From the NCBI GenBank assembly GCA_022414725.1, contig CM039462.1, positions 101,573,438 through 101,637,437 of the forward strand: a stretch of DNA of 64,000 nt, given 5' to 3'. Positions 42,025 to 48,779 of the stretch are shown here, piece after piece. The translations under genes and the position numbers were made by a program. The notes under the pieces are model-generated. The model was not told the origin of the DNA. It was given only the letters and a program-made list of their open reading frames with translations, and did no database searches. Origin of the DNA: Microglena sp. YARC. Its lineage: Eukaryota > Chlorophyta > Chlorophyceae > Chlamydomonadales > Chlamydomonadaceae. The first letter of the stretch is position 1; every line of letters starts with the position of its first letter.

Positions 42025-42844
42025 ATGGAAACAAACGTGTGTTGGGTTTCAGTTCACCAGTCACTGGCAGTGCACTAACAGAGCTTGTTTTGTATACAGC
42101 CCTTTCCATCAGCTGGATAGTATATCGGCTTGCTGATGTTCTGACTACCGTAGCATGAATTAGGAAACTTTTTTTTGTTATTCGTCATTTGGTCATGGAA
42201 CGCAATAAGCTAGACAGTATATCCAGTACAGTACTGAGGTTGGGCAAATATATTTATCTTTTTTGGCTACACCTTTACCGGCCAGACTGTACACACACAC
42301 TAACACACACACAGCACACACCCTGCTGTAGGTGCCATTTAAACCACTCAAAACACAACACAACACACACACAAAACCACCCACAACACAAAACACACAC
42401 ACCACACACCCTGCTGTAGGTGCCATTCAAACCACACAAAACACAACACAACACACACACACACAAAACCACCCACAACACAAAACACGCACAACACACA
42501 CCCTGCTGTAGGTGCCATTCAAACCACACAAAACACAACACAACACACACACAAAACCACCCACAACACAAAACACGCACACCACACACCCTGCTGTAGG
42601 TGCCATTCAAACCCTCCTCATATCTGACAACATTCTCCGAGTCCAGAATGTTGAAAAGCGGCGCAAGTACGCTGTCCTTGTGGAGGGGGTGCGTGAGGCT
42701 GGCGGGGTGATCCACGTTTTCTCATCCATGCACATGTCTGGAGAGCAGTTGAGTCAGTTGAGTGGCATCGCGGCTATCCTGCGCTTCCCGCTACCGGATC
42801 TAGAGGACATGGAATTGAATGAAGAAATATACGGGCACTGTTGA
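32133..42844 (+). CDS. PELO: Pelota / Dom34, mRNA surveillance factor (complete, nine exons)
   Basis: Exons: 32133-32199, 33333-33419, 33985-34059, 34565-34761, 36495-36605, 38151-38302, 39628-39709, 40346-40487 and 42600-42844. All introns are GT-AG and phases agree (1,1,1,0,0,2,0,1), giving 385 residues, the length of human PELO. Pelota binds empty A sites of stalled ribosomes and, with its GTPase partner Hbs1, splits them in no-go and non-stop decay. Seen: an N-terminal Sm-like domain (about 1-130, [11 protein letters not shown] start, [34 protein letters not shown]), a central eRF1-2-like domain (140-265) with [13 protein letters not shown] and no GGQ loop, as expected for pelota, and a C-terminal eRF1-3-like domain ([34 protein letters not shown]). 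The start matches the family start. The coding part is 11% of 10.7 kb; five introns hold copies of neighbouring exon edges. Confidence 0.96.
32320..32930 (+). repeat. Pelota intron 1: decayed copies of exon 2 acceptor edge
   Basis: Five imperfect copies of the exon 2 start (CAGTGGAGGACATGTGG then AATATCTTC) occur at about 32335, 32615, 32704, 32810 and 32895. For example AACAGTGGAGGACATGTC at 32704. Each is followed by TTTCC(A)TTTCATCAG-like text and CCTGAACCC(A/T)TT, and preceded by CTTGGTCATCTCTCTG, giving a unit of about 85-100 bp. The real acceptor is GATGCAG at 33332. Confidence 0.75.
32385..32595 (+). repeat. Dispersed repeat family D, copy 3 (in pelota intron 1)
   Basis: Reverse orientation to the copy at 19862-20150: AACAAGTCCTATGCAGCGTC, GCTTGCAGAAAATTGGCGGA, CTGTGTTGGCAACGGAACGA, AAGATGGAGCTGACCAAAGC, GTCAGGCTTCAATTTTCC and GGGGGGGCTCCGCC. 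An open frame runs from the pelota ATG frame into this repeat and is not meaningful. Confidence 0.75.
33031..33185. repeat. Dispersed repeat family E, copy 2 (pelota intron 1)
   Basis: Shares TATGATATCATATGATATC, ATGTCATCAT, CAGTTTGTATGATTTCAT and ACTCGCCTTTTGTCAAC with 30385-30535; has a GC-rich insert (GGCGGCGGCCTTGC). Confidence 0.75.
33807..33984 (+). repeat. Two extra copies of pelota exon 3
   Basis: Copy a (33807-33870) and copy b (33893-33965) each begin after a CTACAG or TTACAG acceptor. They encode versions of the exon 3 peptide (a: [18 protein letters not shown]; b: [12 protein letters not shown] then [10 protein letters not shown]) in the correct phase. Neither has a donor: both end in a 20-25 nt pyrimidine-rich spacer that is the next copy's acceptor. 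The third copy (33985-34059) ends CTGAAG then GTGCGA and is taken as exon 3. Confidence 0.85.
34840..35950 (+). repeat. Pelota intron 4: six copies of exon 4 3' half with donor
   Basis: Copies start at about 34852, 35011, 35169, 35322, 35474 and 35853, each after a (CACACT)n tract ending CTAG/CTAGAG, and most end TTGATCAC(T/C/G) then GTAAGC or close. They encode residues 113-142 of pelota ([13 protein letters not shown], then LQSADLA and LLIT). With a CTAGAG acceptor, the copies at 34855 and 35324 are exactly 90 nt and open in phase 0; the copy at 35011 has TAA, the one at 35853 has TAG, and the one at 35474 is split by an insertion. TGTGTTGTGTTG tracts follow each donor. Confidence 0.9.
35515..35661. 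mobile_element. 147-bp inverted-repeat element with 5-bp target duplication
   Basis: The element starts TGTCAGCGT and ends ACGCTGACA (9-bp inverted ends) and is flanked on both sides by ATCAA (35510-35514 and 35662-35666). Removing it restores the exon-4 copy GATCGCATCAAGCAGGCC. Inside, a longer inverted repeat (TACTAGGACACGAGT / ACTCGAGTCCTAGTA) folds the left 90 bp, and a B-box-like GGTTCGATCCCCC lies near the right end. No coding capacity. Confidence 0.85.
36003..36110. repeat. Dispersed repeat family C, inverted copy (pelota intron 4)
   Basis: CAGTCCAGGGTTGGCC, AAATAGGTTAAAAGGACTT, TCAGGAGGGGCTAAAA and GAAAGAAGCACTGATGAA. The remainder of the intron up to exon 5 (36110-36494) shows no repeat array and no coding; TTTGTCTACCCCTGGACTG at 36438-36462 is another family C end. 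Confidence 0.65.
36715..36892. repeat. CCAACCCACCAAACCCC minisatellite
   Basis: About twelve imperfect 15-18 bp units of CC(A/C)AACCC and ACC(C)AC(C/A)AAACCC just after pelota exon 5. It encodes Asn/Pro runs on the plus strand without meaning. The units recall telomere-like C-rich strands but are not a regular TTTAGGG array. Confidence 0.85.
36973..37139. mobile_element. hAT-like MITE (167 bp) with perfect 8-bp duplication
   Basis: The ends are TAGGGAAAGGC and GCCGTTCCCTA (10 of 11 bases paired). The flanks are CCCATATG at 36965-36972 and again at 37140-37147, an exact 8-bp target duplication. The interior is AT-rich with inverted AATATTAG/CTAATATT units and no coding. TAGGG ends plus 8-bp duplication place it with hAT-derived MITEs. 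It lies in pelota intron 5. Confidence 0.9.
37260..37525 (+). repeat. Dispersed repeat family A, copy 3 (pelota intron 5)
   Basis: Begins with repeated CCAACAACGCGTCG and ACTCCGACAATGCGTCGCC phrases, then CCATGCGATGGCTGCGCAAG, a degraded palindrome (TTGAGTAGTCC/AGTTACTCAACC) and the tail GGAATAAAAAAACTG. The tail is followed at once by CCACCGTCGCCAAATG, the sequence that precedes the exon 6 acceptor. Confidence 0.65.
37526..38150 (+). repeat. Pelota intron 5: four copies of exon 6 acceptor edge
   Basis: Copies of the exon 6 start (GCATGG, A(A/C)C(A/T)AGTT, then TGGATGCTTGCTT) begin at about 37546, 37685, 37826 and 37978, each about 140 bp apart and separated by CACCAACACCCAAC tracts. The first two have TAG in the reading frame. 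The fourth is longer, covering CATGTAGATTAAAACATTATC and the CTAGTCATTGC stretch, then re-enters a family A-like tail (GAAATATGAAATAAAAACACTG) before the real acceptor at 38150. Confidence 0.9.
38303..38458. repeat. Pelota intron 6 start with a 35-base G run
   Basis: After the exon 6 donor the intron has TGGTTTGGGGTTG-like repeats and an uninterrupted run of 35 G at 38372-38406 on the transcribed sense strand. Confidence 0.9.
38459..39068. repeat. (ATC)n/(ATA)n trinucleotide field with GTCGTC units
   Basis: About 600 bp of CATCATCATTATCG, TTGTCGTC, TTCATAATCATAATCATT and AATAATAATAAT units, arranged in blocks of about 100 bp. The long open frames on both strands (Ile/Val-, His/Asn- and Met/Thr-rich) are repeat translations. 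Confidence 0.95.
39140..39255. repeat. Dispersed repeat family C copy (pelota intron 6)
   Basis: GGGGTTCAGTTCAAAAGTGC, then GGTTGGGCAAGTCCCTTTAG, CCTATTTGGCCTACCCC and TGGACTGTAACATAC. Same orientation as 26945-27080. Confidence 0.7.
39495..39615. repeat. 23-bp tandem repeat before pelota exon 7
   Basis: Five copies of CTGTAACCATGTACCAAAC(C)TTG with a few changes, ending 13 bp before the CTCTCCAG acceptor of exon 7. No exon sequence is included in these units. Confidence 0.85.
39780..40345. repeat. Pelota intron 7: 180-bp tandem repeat
   Basis: Two and a half units containing CTAAGTTTATATTCT, GCAATGTCTGCTAGAGGG, TCCCTCTTATCCTC, AGGCTAAACAGGCATGCAG, AAAGACACACAGGCTCAC, CCACCCACTACCTGG and ATTTGTGGTGGGGGTGTGG. 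The CAGGCATGCAG at each unit resembles the TGTATGCAG acceptor of exon 8, but exon sequence is not clearly copied. Confidence 0.75.
40470..41340 (+). repeat. Pelota intron 8: 43/87-bp array of the exon 8 end and its donor
   Basis: Exon 8 ends GCAGCGGCCGAGATGG then GTACGTG. The array repeats GGCAGCGGCCGAGATGG with GTACGTGACAAGG, alternating with the half unit TTGCGGCCGATATGTG with TGCGTGTCAGTGATG. The dimer is about 87 bp and recurs at least nine times (40651, 40738, 40825, 40912 and on). Most A-type halves keep the exact GATGG-GTACGTG donor, identical to the authentic one. Confidence 0.93.
41518..41537. repeat. G run in pelota intron 8
   Basis: A run of about 18 G within GCGCTGGGG...GCTTAGCG. 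Confidence 0.8.
41656..41852. mobile_element. hAT-like MITE (197 bp) with perfect 8-bp duplication
   Basis: The 14-bp inverted ends CAGGGTACTTCAAA and TTTGAAGTACCCTG are perfect. TACAGTAC at 41648-41655 is repeated at 41853-41860. The interior contains AGCGCTTTAGCGCT, GTGCAAAAAGCGCAAAAA and AAAGCGCAGAGG units and no coding frame. CAGGG ends with an 8-bp duplication are typical of hAT elements. Confidence 0.92.
41975..42025. repeat. (CAT)n microsatellite
   Basis: CATCATCATTGTCATC followed by about 12 CAT units, inside pelota intron 8. Confidence 0.95.
42280..42599 (+). repeat. Pelota intron 8: three copies of the exon 9 acceptor edge
   Basis: Units of 90-110 bp. Each has ACACCCTGCTGTAG then GTGCCATT(T/C)AAACC, identical to the acceptor and first 14 nt of exon 9 (at 42599/42600), followed by ACAAAACACAACACAAC, ACACACAAAACCACCC and ACAACACAAAACAC. 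Copies at about 42330, 42418 and 42508, then the real one. The CA-rich filler replaces the rest of the exon. Confidence 0.93.
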
Positions 42845-42849
42845 AAGGT

Positions 42850-43057
42850 AGTGATAACGCCTGGTGGGGCGTGGTGTTAAGGGAACCTGTCGTACGCGGG
42901 TAGAGAGCGGTCTTTTACCTCAACTGGACAAGCTACCATCGCGGTTGACAACGACCTGCAACGCTAAGAGCGACGGTAGGGAGAATCGAACCCCCGACTC
43001 TTTGTCCTCAGAGTGATTCGGTCTACCACTAGACCAATGTATATCACTGGAAGGGGC
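42850..43057 (-). mobile_element. tRNA-headed SINE, copy 3, just after the pelota stop
   Basis: Reverse orientation. The tail (GATAACGCCTGGTGGGGC) begins about 6 bp after the pelota TGA. The head at the right end has GAATCGAACCCCCGACTC (B box) and CGGTCTACCACTAGACC (A box). The pelota 3' untranslated region must therefore either be extremely short or include this element. Confidence 0.88.
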
Positions 43058-43231
43058 TGGGGCACTATTACCCACATCCGGAGTGAAGGACAGAGGGGGC
43101 TTGAGTAGGGGGGAGCCAACGTGGGGGGAAAGCTTGAACTTGAACTTCGTTACATAGCTCCAGCCAGCAATTTGTCTGCTTGCCGTCTTTGGCGGTAAAT
43201 GGGGAAAGAGGGAGGAGGAGCCGGGCCTTGA

Positions 43232-43345
43232 AGTAATGACAACGCCTGGTGGGGCGTGGTATTAAGGGAGCCACGTATTTCGGCGGTAGGGAACGGGCTG
43301 CTACTTTACCTGGACAAATCTACCATGGCGGGTGACAGAGCCCAA
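43232..43345 (-). mobile_element. SINE tail fragment, copy 4
   Basis: GACAACGCCTGGTGGGGCG, TGGTATTAAGGGAGCC and ACCATGGCGGGTGACAG match the 3' body of the SINE. The tRNA-like head is missing. Confidence 0.75.
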
Positions 43346-43429
43346 AAAACACTGAAGTGCACCTGTGGGGGTAAGAACCCGGCACCTACGTCGGTCAAGG
43401 AGCTCGGATCTGGCTGTAGGAGAGGTAGT

Positions 43430-43712
43430 TTGGGAGCAGTGTTGTCCAGGACGCTGCGTCCTCCACCCAAGGCCCTGGAAGTGCTCCTGACGAGAATCAA
43501 ACCACGGACGTGTGTTCGACATGACACAGTACGTGCATCAGCATCTTCAGAGCAGGGTTGTTCAGGACGCTGCGTCCACCAGCGCAGGCGTAACGTGGGG
43601 AGGGTCCGTTGACCAGAAAGAGGGGCCCGTTTCGTCCTAGGACGCAGGCTATACAATTGGTTGCGTCTCAGGCAGCAGAGCTGGGGGTCCTCCTGAAGCA
43701 CCCTGCTTGAAA
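43430..43712. repeat. Interspersed GC-rich repeat, copy 1
   Basis: TTCAGGACGCTGCGTCC, GTCCGTTGACCAGAAAG, CAATTGGTTGCGTCTCAGGC, AGCAGAGCTGGGGGTCC and TCCTGAAGCACCCTG recur in this order at 45420-45595. A related GTTGTCCAGGACGCTGCGTC begins at 43440. Confidence 0.7.
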
Positions 43713-44103
43713 GCCCAAATATAATTCAGGGATCGTTGCATTTTACAGATTTGCCGTTTTTTTACCAATTCCGCCAAGTCATGTAACTTTAGCCAATTTA
43801 TGGTTAGCTCCATATTTGAACATTCCGCCAGTTTGAGTGCACATAATTGTTGGGGACACGTTTATTCTCCTACTCAATTAGATTACAGCCATTTTATCAC
43901 GCGCCTACAGTAACCAAGTTCGAGTTAAAATTATTTACTTCTTATGTGTCAGGGTACTCGTAATCTTTCAGTGTACTTCAATTGTCTAGTTACCGTATAC
44001 TTGATATCAGGGTCTCCGTCAAACCCTTCCGAATTGTTGGGGACCAGATCTTGAAGTGATTGTGACCCTCATAAGTTAATAACCCCTCCTGAGAATCTAT
44101 AAG
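43713..44103. other. Intergenic, no feature recognised
   Basis: AT-rich unique-looking sequence between repeats; no splice-supported exon, repeat unit or coding frame was recognised. Confidence 0.5.
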
Positions 44104-44215
44104 TAATGATAACACCTGGTAGGGCGTGGTGGTAAGGGAGTCCCGTCTTAAAGCGGTAGGGAACGGGCTGCTACTTCACCTGGATGAAGCTACCATGGCG
44201 GTTGACAGCGATCGC
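44104..44215 (-). mobile_element. SINE tail fragment, copy 5
   Basis: TGATAACACCTGGTAGGGCG, TGGTGGTAAGGGAG and TACCATGGCGGTTGACAGCG. Headless like copy 4, which it resembles (both share GCGGTAGGGAACGGGCTGC and GCTACTT), so copies 4 and 5 may form one subfamily. Confidence 0.75.
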
Positions 44216-44526
44216 TCACCCCCCACCATCTCTACCATTGAGCCATTCGTTGAAAAAGGATTAAGAATACCGGTATATAATTATCTTGATTATTTGAGAT
44301 TACGCATCTCCCTTCGGACTATCATGCTACATCCTAGACTGCAGCAAACAAACAAACAAACAAACAAAACATGCAGCCCGTTACAGAAAGTAGTTTGTAC
44401 CGGTATTACGGTGCTGGTATTACAGTGCCGGTATTACAGTGCCATATGACCAAGCTATGCAGACTTGGCATGGTGCTGCCACTAGGCACGGGAGATGCAG
44501 CTATACATATGCTGCGAATCTGCTAT

Positions 44527-44829
44527 CTAGAGGTGTCTCAGGTGTGTGTTTAGACTGTTTAATCCGCTTGGTGTACTCCCTGGTTTCTGTGGGACTTGGA
44601 GTAAGAAGACGGTGAGCATCCCAACGTTGGCTGAAGAACCATGTAACAAATCAAATTCAACGTTCAAATGTACTGACGAAGCCTTACTGAATTCGAGAAG
44701 AATGTAGCGGGTATCAGATCCCGATTTCCCAATCTGAGAGCAAAATGATTCCTCTACATTATCTGATGTGCAGTCCAGAAGTGGAAGCTCCTGTGAAGCT
44801 ACCTTCTTCCAGTGTATACCGTTATCCAT
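44527..44829 (-). CDS. Unrecognised open frame
   Basis: A 100-codon minus-strand frame beginning MDNGIHWKKVASQELP, with VEESFCSQIGKSGSD and VHLNVEFDLLHGSSA. It is not low-complexity, and base composition (about 45% GC) differs little from its surroundings. No family was recognised. A short unrelated plus-strand frame (44967-45167, ending CIARPRLRAHN... then RICRCCDVV) lies nearby. Both may be remains of a mobile element. A long exon cannot be excluded. Confidence 0.25.
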   Translation of the reverse strand: MDNGIHWKKVASQELPLLDCTSDNVEESFCSQIGKSGSDTRYILLEFSKASSVHLNVEFDLLHGSSANVGMLTVFLLQVPQKPGSTPSGLNSLNTHLRHL

Positions 44830-45419
44830 GATTTGTTTTTAGTTGCGAAAGGATTTTCACCCCAGGAGTTTGGTGTCCCAACACAAACCAGCAAAACCAA
44901 GCGTTCAGTTTGAATGGCGTTAGATGTATGAAGATATTGGATCAAGTGTTTTTTTGATCAGAATGCTTGGATTTTGATTGTTTTGATGTCGTTTTTAATA
45001 ATAGGGATGATATTAAATGCATAGCAAGACCACGTCTTCGAGCTCATAACTTAAGTGTTGAATCAGAAAGGAGTATCTCTCGTTCTGGCAGAATTTGCAG
45101 GTGCTGTGATGTGGTGGTTGGCGGTAAAAGAGTGGTAGAAGATGCAATGCATTTTAAACCGTATTAGATTGCCCGTTATATACTTACATACTTAGATGCT
45201 CGCCTAGATGTATAAAATATCACCCACACGGGTCTCGCATACATGCGAGAGTGTGGACGGGGATTTGATAGCTGTCAACGATGTTTTGTTGTCCCCCTCA
45301 ACTGACAAACCCAATCTCATGTCGGTAAACAGAGTGCGTAAGACCTATCTGGGCTCGCTGTCTCTCCTCGCGGACCCGAGCGGCCCTCTTGTGTTCCTAC
45401 TCGACAGCATACCCCTTCC

Positions 45420-45595
45420 AGGGGTATTCAGGACGATGCGTCCTCCGTTGCAGACACAACATCGATGGGTCCGTTGCGTCGCAGGACACGCCGTGGGTAG
45501 GGGCCGTTGACCAGAAGGAAAGGTCCGTTGCGTCGACAATTGGTTGTGTCTGAGGCAGTAGAGTTGGGAATCCTCCTGAGGTACCCTGACCCCTT
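45420..45595. repeat. Interspersed GC-rich repeat, copy 2
   Basis: TTCAGGACGATGCGTCC, GGCCGTTGACCAGAAGG, GACAATTGGTTGTGTCTGAGG, AGTAGAGTTGGGAATCC and TCCTGAGGTACCCTGA. Diverged copy of 43430-43712. Confidence 0.7.
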
Positions 45596-45824
45596 CAGTG
45601 GCACGGAAACAATTTGTCCTGGACGTCAGATCAGTTGATATCGGAGCGGCTTAGTCAGATGTGACTCGGCCATTGAGTTAATTGTCCACGTCAGATTGTA
45701 AAATATTTATCAGTCACGATATTGCGTTTGGGGTCATTGTTTTGAAGCAACAGTTTGAGAAATCGAAAGGAAAAACACCCTCCCACCCTTTCCCAGGGTG
45801 TCTTCAACGCCACAAAAAAAACAA

Positions 45825-45896
45825 GACAACAACAAAAACAACCACCACAACCACAACAACACAACAACAACAACAACAACAAACAACAACAACAAC

Positions 45897-45974
<78 letters not shown>

Positions 45975-45978
45975 AAAG
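45825..45978. repeat. (CAA)n microsatellite
   Basis: About 45 CAA/ACA units, with CAACCACAACC at the left. Gln-, Asn- and Thr-rich translations are repeat products. Confidence 0.97.
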
Positions 45979-46139
45979 CAGGCCCTCAGCCTCTCCGCCT
46001 CACAATCCTAGCCTGCTGCTGCCCAACACGAGTGTCCAGGTGATGGTATATGACAGCATGGCTTTTCACATGCCCTTGCAAGGACGCTCTAGCTAACCCA
46101 CACTGAGCATAAGCTCGCTGCATAGAGCCCCGGTGAAAA

Positions 46140-48440
46140 CTATGGCTAGTCTCCCCCTAATCCACACCCAAATAGGGTGGTGCAATGGGCAAATGAAGGG
46201 ATTAAGTTCAAATGCACTTGTCCTCAGTCCAAAGCCCACGCACCATATCACCCCCAAAAGGTGGAAATCGTGGGAAATATGATCACTAGAGCGCTCCCAC
46301 CTCTTTCAAACATAAAACCATGGTTACAGGGAACATAAACGAAACCCATTCACTTCCCCAACCATTCCTCGGTAGCGCAACACTCGGACTTCGTGAAGAC
46401 TGAAGTCCAGGATGCCATCCTGAAACATGTTATTATTCCCTGGCCATCCCAAACACAACACACAATCATCAACGGGCTGCTAGTAGCGTCCAATAAGGTG
46501 AAGTTGCGCTTATGCATGAACCCGTCATATTTGAACCTTTTCTTACCGTATCATCACCGCCTCTCCTATGAATCGCTCCGGGACGTCAAAAACTAAGCTT
46601 TGCCCAGGTGATTGGGGGTGCTCAACTCGTGATAAATCAGGTTACTGGCAACTTTCCATGCACCCCTCCACATGGCCGTACCTAGCTTTTCACCTAGAGG
46701 GCCGCTTATACTCTATCACTCACCTGCCTTTCGATATAGCACCAGCATGCTACATGTACACCACTCTCAAGCACACAATCATGGTGCCACTCCGAAAGTG
46801 GGGCATCAGGTGCATCACTATGATAGATGATACAGCGGCTCTGCAAACATCCCAACCCAGAGTGCAGGCTTAGGCCTACGCACTAGCACGCCTCTTAGCG
46901 GCTTTAGGATTCACGCTCAACCATAAATCACTATTGGAAGCCACTCAGGTCTTCAAGTTCTTAGGCCTCATAGTCAACCTCCGTGAACTCATGTCCCATA
47001 GTCCCGGAGGACAAAAATTACAGACCTTTCAGCCCAAATCACCCAACTCCAGGCAGAAGCCAAGGTATCAAACCGTGCCCTAGCACGGGTAGCAGAGAAG
47101 CTAAGCGCAATGTCCCAGGCGCTGGACTTGCCCCCCCGACTCTCTACTTCAATCATTCACTGTGAACAAGGGCTAGCAGATTGGGACTCTCTATACCCAT
47201 CCACCCACGCACTAAAGGAGGAACTCTCCCTATTCTTGTCCATCTTCACCTAAAAAAATGGGAAACATTGGGATGCTCGTGACCATGTGGTCCTGGTAGG
47301 GGGGGATAGATGCATCCGAGTCCGCAGTCGCAGCTTTCACCCCGGACAACGAGCTCGATTACCCTATTGTGGTTCCATTCACCCACACCCAAATGATAGC
47401 AGCACCACAACACACATGGGCAAGCACGGCCAAAGAGCTGCTAGTACTCTTACAAGTACTACGCACTTTCCAATCCGTTGAACCGGGTTTCCTCAAGGGC
47501 AGACGCCTCCTGTATTTCTCAGATAATCAAGGGGCAGTATCAGACTTGCTCCGCATGCACGGGGGGCTATCGACGTTCCCGTTAGTGAAACACATCCGCT
47601 TGCTAGCCGCATCCTTGGACGTAGAATTGCAGCTCCAATGGAGGCCTAGAGCCGATCTAGAGCAGCAGCTAGCAGACAGGTGGTCCAAATTGCAAGACCG
47701 GCCAGACTAGTCTCTGCTCCCCTAAGTCTACAACAACATAATCAGCAACACATGTTTACAACAATCACCCCTACAACACAAGGTACCCACTATTGACATC
47801 TTTGCCTCCCCACACAACGCTACAGTCCCCACTTGCTACTACTCCCTAGTTCTTGGGCCCGGCTGCCAAGGTATTGATGCTTTCACGCAACCTTGGGCTT
47901 GGAATAAATCCAACTCGGCCCGCCACTTGGCTTGGATTAACCCCCCCTTCTCACATATCTCACACACCCTACATCGCATCTCCATGGAACAAGTAGATTG
48001 CATCCTGCTCATACCATAGTTGAACAAGCCATGGATATCCATATTCTCACTTCTCCCCATCCAACACTCGGTGATCCTCACGGGCAGACGCAAGTGGTTC
48101 CGGCCAGGAGCCTTGGGTCCCCCCCCCCCCCCCCCCCCCCCCCCCTTCAACCGTGCTTACCAACCACACTTCCCGGTCCTCATCCATTACAAATGGTGGC
48201 CGACTCAGGTCTAACTCAGGCTCCGCTACTATTTTAGGTGACTGCCTGGACACCTGTAGGCAATGCCTGGAACCCATATATAGTGGCAGCACTACATCAC
48301 CCACCACAACAGTACATGCCTGGCCTTGACGGCACCTCCCCCCCAAGCCCGGTGTACAATTGGTCCCCGCCTGAACCGGGTACACAATTGGTACTCGAAC
48401 CAAGTTCGGATATCCCCTACCAATACAGCTTACTGTCCGA
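46140..48440 (+). pseudogene. DIRS/Kangaroo-like retroelement, left arm of inverted repeat
   Basis: In order on the plus strand: reverse transcriptase (46570-46990; STRDKSGYWQLSMHP, THLPFDIAPACYMYT, ITMIDDTAAL as the YxDD-type site, FKFLGLIVNL), a coiled linker (AEAKVSNRALARVAEKLS), DIRS-type RNase H (47360-47710; LLYFSDNQGAVSDLLRMHG, LQLQWRPRADLEQQLADRWS) and a methyltransferase-like segment (47790-48215; IDIFASPHNA, WINPPFSHI). DIRS and Kangaroo elements carry RT, RNase H and this methylase-like domain plus a tyrosine recombinase; no recombinase was found. Frameshifts and stops interrupt the frames (about 47020, 47280, 48019), and a C27 run at 48119-48145 interrupts the last part. A defective copy. 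Confidence 0.8.
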
Positions 48441-48651
48441 AATGGGTATCGGACAGTAAGCTGTATTGGAAGGGGATATCCGAACTGGGTTCGAGTTCCA
48501 ATTGTGTACCCGGTTCAGGCGGGGACCAATTGTACACCGGGCTTGGGGGGGAGGTGCCGTCAAGGCTAGGCATGTACTGTTGTGGTGGGTGATGTAGTGC
48601 TGCCACTATATATGGGTTCCAGGCATTGCCTACAGGTGTCCAGGCAGTCAC
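48238..48651. repeat. Centre of the large inverted repeat
   Basis: Left half ends ACAGCTTACTGTCCGA at 48440, then the 8-nt spacer AATGGGTA, then TCGGACAGTAAGCTGT from 48449. The two halves encode nearly identical 73-codon frames on opposite strands only because of the symmetry. Single differences between halves (for example CCCCTACC against GGAAGGGG near the centre) show they are separate, diverged arms. Confidence 0.95.
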
Positions 48652-48743
48652 CTAAAATAGTAGCGGAGCCTGAGTTAGACCTGAGTCGGCCACCATATGT
48701 AATGGATGAGGACCGGGAAGTGTGGTTGGTAAGCACGGTTGAA

Positions 48744-48779
<36 letters not shown>

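Noticed and set aside
23590..43040. tRNA genes at 23590, 28330 and 43000
   Set aside because: A and B boxes are present, but the same 130-bp body follows each, the anticodon arm is degraded, and headless copies exist, so these are SINEs.
45682..46096. Gln/Asn/Thr-rich open frames
   Set aside because: Produced by the (CAA)n tract.
48238..48651. Pair of identical genes on opposite strands
   Set aside because: Mirror image created by the inverted repeat centre; frames are low-complexity and not conserved between the diverged arms.
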